Positions 62,792-64,000 of a stretch of DNA of 64,000 nt are shown here, in pieces. The position numbers and the translations under genes were made by a program. The notes below the pieces were generated by a model. The model was given only the letters and a program-made list of their open reading frames with translations, made no database searches and was not told the DNA's origin. Source of the stretch: Protopterus annectens (taxonomy: Eukaryota; Chordata; Ceratodontiformes; Protopteridae); NCBI RefSeq assembly GCF_019279795.1, contig NC_056750.1:691566324-691630323 (forward strand), given 5' to 3'. Positions within the stretch are counted from its first letter, which is position 1. Each line of letters starts with the position of its first letter.

Positions 62792-62865
62792 TGACATGGC
62801 TTAGTGGTAAATCACTTTGGCTATGTTGTGCAGGGTCCTGGGTTCAAGACTTGCAAAGGCTATGA
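62792..62865 (+). repeat. tRNA-like SINE head, truncated by the Penelope element
   Basis: ATGGCTTAGTGGTAAAT near 62,794 and GGGTTCAAGAC near 62,840 are the A and B boxes. The flank TATGTATATCTG is identical to that of the copy at 30,984. The SINE body is missing, because the sequence changes to that of the Penelope-like element soon after the B box. Confidence 0.65.
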
Positions 62866-62869
62866 CTAT

Positions 62870-63301
62870 GGTCTTATTTTTTCAAGTATTGACTTTTTAA
62901 TTTCTAAGCTCAAGGACAATAAAACAAAGAAACTGACAAGGGATAGGTTATCATATGGTCAAAATGCAGTTTATCCTAAACTTCAAATACCCCCTAATAA
63001 AAATCAATTGGCTACCACCAATACTAACGTTGCAGAGAAGGCACAACCATCCACTTCTAATTACACTGACTTCAACTTAATGGAGGAGACCAATGAGGAT
63101 GAATTCATTGAAGTTCCTCGATGCAGTAACAGAATTAAAGCCCAAAACAATAACAAAAAAGGCATTCAAAGGAATGGTTACAATAATAATAACTTCTCTG
63201 GTAACAACAGTAATAACAACAATAATGGACATTTTTTAGGCGGACGCAACAGTTACAGCCAACGGCTAAGGAATACGAACTGGAACAAACAACGGAAGTG
63301 A
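62870..63301 (+). CDS. Asn-rich upstream ORF of the Penelope-like element
   Basis: This frame is open from before the element to TGA at 63,299-63,301. It encodes a basic stretch (KLKDNKTKKLTRDRL), an acidic middle (NLMEETNEDEFIEV) and a C-terminal part very rich in Asn and Gly (NNNNFSGNNSNNNNNGHF). No in-frame ATG lies near its beginning, so the true start is unclear and may lie in another exon or be lost. It overlaps the next frame by 4 bases, which suggests frameshifting or that the two are one protein split by an indel. I do not recognise a domain. Confidence 0.5.
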   Translation, partial: GLIFSSIDFLISKLKDNKTKKLTRDRLSYGQNAVYPKLQIPPNKNQLATTNTNVAEKAQPSTSNYTDFNLMEETNEDEFIEVPRCSNRIKAQNNNKKGIQRNGYNNNNFSGNNSNNNNNGHFLGGRNSYSQRLRNTNWNKQRK

Positions 63302-64000
63302 GTGGCACTTCTGATTTGGCTGATCCCCCTGACTGTTCTAATGTAGAAATACTAACCAACTCAAAGGGGGACTTTACAATTTACAATTTTTCCAGTTTCG
63401 TATTCGAGCCATGTCTTATAGAATTGCTAGCTTTCGGTAGTACACTTGTTCCCACTAGGAAATGTAACTTAGCAAAAACTATCATTGATTTAAAATGTTT
63501 TGTCTGCAAATTGAATTTGGACATCATGTTTAACAGTGTCATGCAAGGAGACAATTCAACTCTTAAACTGGCTAGTACATTTAATCCTCCACTCCACCCT
63601 GATTTGCTCTTATTTGAGAGAGTTTGTGAACTAGACCTCAGGCATTTAAGTCAAGGAATCACTTTTGGCAACCTGACAGGGAGACTAAACGTCTCTGATG
63701 AACAAATGAACGCCTTTAACTATTTATGCAACTCCCCTGTGAGAGTGATTAAACCCGATAAAGGTGGAGGATTAGTCATATTTGACAATTTTGGCTATAT
63801 AGAAAGGATGTTGTTAGTGCTTACAGGACCAGCTTATGTATAATCGTCTCTGAATGAAATGAATATAAGTTTTGATAGAATTAGAGGGTATTTTAAGGAC
63901 CTCTTCATTAATGCTAAAATTGATTTGGATACTTACAATTATATTGACATCTCGATGCCCAAGACCCCTATTATCTTCGGCATCCCGAAAATCCATAAGA
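63298..64000 (+). pseudogene. Penelope-type reverse transcriptase, N-terminal part
   Basis: The frame shows the hallmark VIKPDKGGGLVIFD (near 63,745-63,785), which matches the conserved PADKGGAVV-type motif at the front of Penelope reverse transcriptases. Further on is TPIIFGIPKIHK at the window edge, matching the conserved P-YGLPKIHK motif. Upstream lies a Leu-rich region with LRHLSQGITFGNL. TAA at 63,841-63,843 interrupts the frame and is explained by one C-to-T change in a Gln codon. The catalytic YADD lies beyond the window. The enzyme copies the element's RNA; these elements use a GIY-YIG nuclease to open the target. Confidence 0.7.

Larger units (their letters stand above)
62866..64000 (+). 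mobile_element. Penelope-like element, 5' part
   Basis: It follows directly after a truncated SINE head and runs off the right edge. It holds an Asn-rich first frame and the N-terminal region of a Penelope-type reverse transcriptase. Only about 1.1 kb is visible, so the GIY-YIG endonuclease domain expected at the C-terminus cannot be checked. Confidence 0.65.

Overview
This is a vertebrate-type nuclear window made almost entirely of mobile DNA. I see no intact host gene, no functional tRNA or rRNA, and no bacterial features. Spliced transposon genes, CR1-type LINEs with an esterase ORF1, tRNA-derived SINE heads, a Penelope-like element, long AT microsatellites and stop codons that look like methyl-CpG decay all point to a large, repeat-rich animal genome. 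An amphibian (for example a salamander) or a similar large-genome vertebrate fits best, but the species cannot be fixed from the sequence.

The dominant signal is a family of very large PIF/Harbinger DNA transposons. Element C (3,213-21,403, lying in reverse) is the most complete. It has a candidate CAG target duplication at both ends, a HARBI1-like transposase near its right end (20,204-19,040, minus strand) and a three-exon Myb/SANT-like partner gene near its left end (4,574-6,509, plus strand). Between them lie about 10 kb of apparently non-coding cargo, now split by a cluster of CR1 LINE fragments. Element A (starts 21,887) and element B (starts 34,880) are in forward order and repeat the same plan: terminus with a subterminal palindrome, TATA-like box, transposase, a minisatellite of about 42 bp (1, 7 and 11 units in C, A and B), then cargo. 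A also retains the last exon of the Myb gene in antisense (32,192-31,854). All three transposases are broken by different lesions.

Layout: 1-3,200 unassigned sequence plus a small MITE-like element; 3.2-21.4 kb element C, with CR1 copies at 10.2-17.8 kb; 21.9 to about 32.2 kb element A; 32.6-34.5 kb a diverged triplicated block and AT microsatellites; 34.9 to at least 51.3 kb element B, interrupted by a nearly full-length CR1 (40.4-44.6 kb); 54.2-58.1 kb a second, different Myb/SANT gene on the minus strand; 58.6-62.9 kb further Harbinger-derived segments; 62.9-64.0 kb the start of a Penelope-like element that runs off the window.

How the genes fit together: in characterised PIF/Harbinger systems the DDE transposase needs a Myb/SANT-like partner for DNA binding and nuclear entry, and this window shows decayed examples of both. 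What is unusual is the size, the repeated non-coding cargo, and two unrelated-looking Myb partner genes in one neighbourhood.
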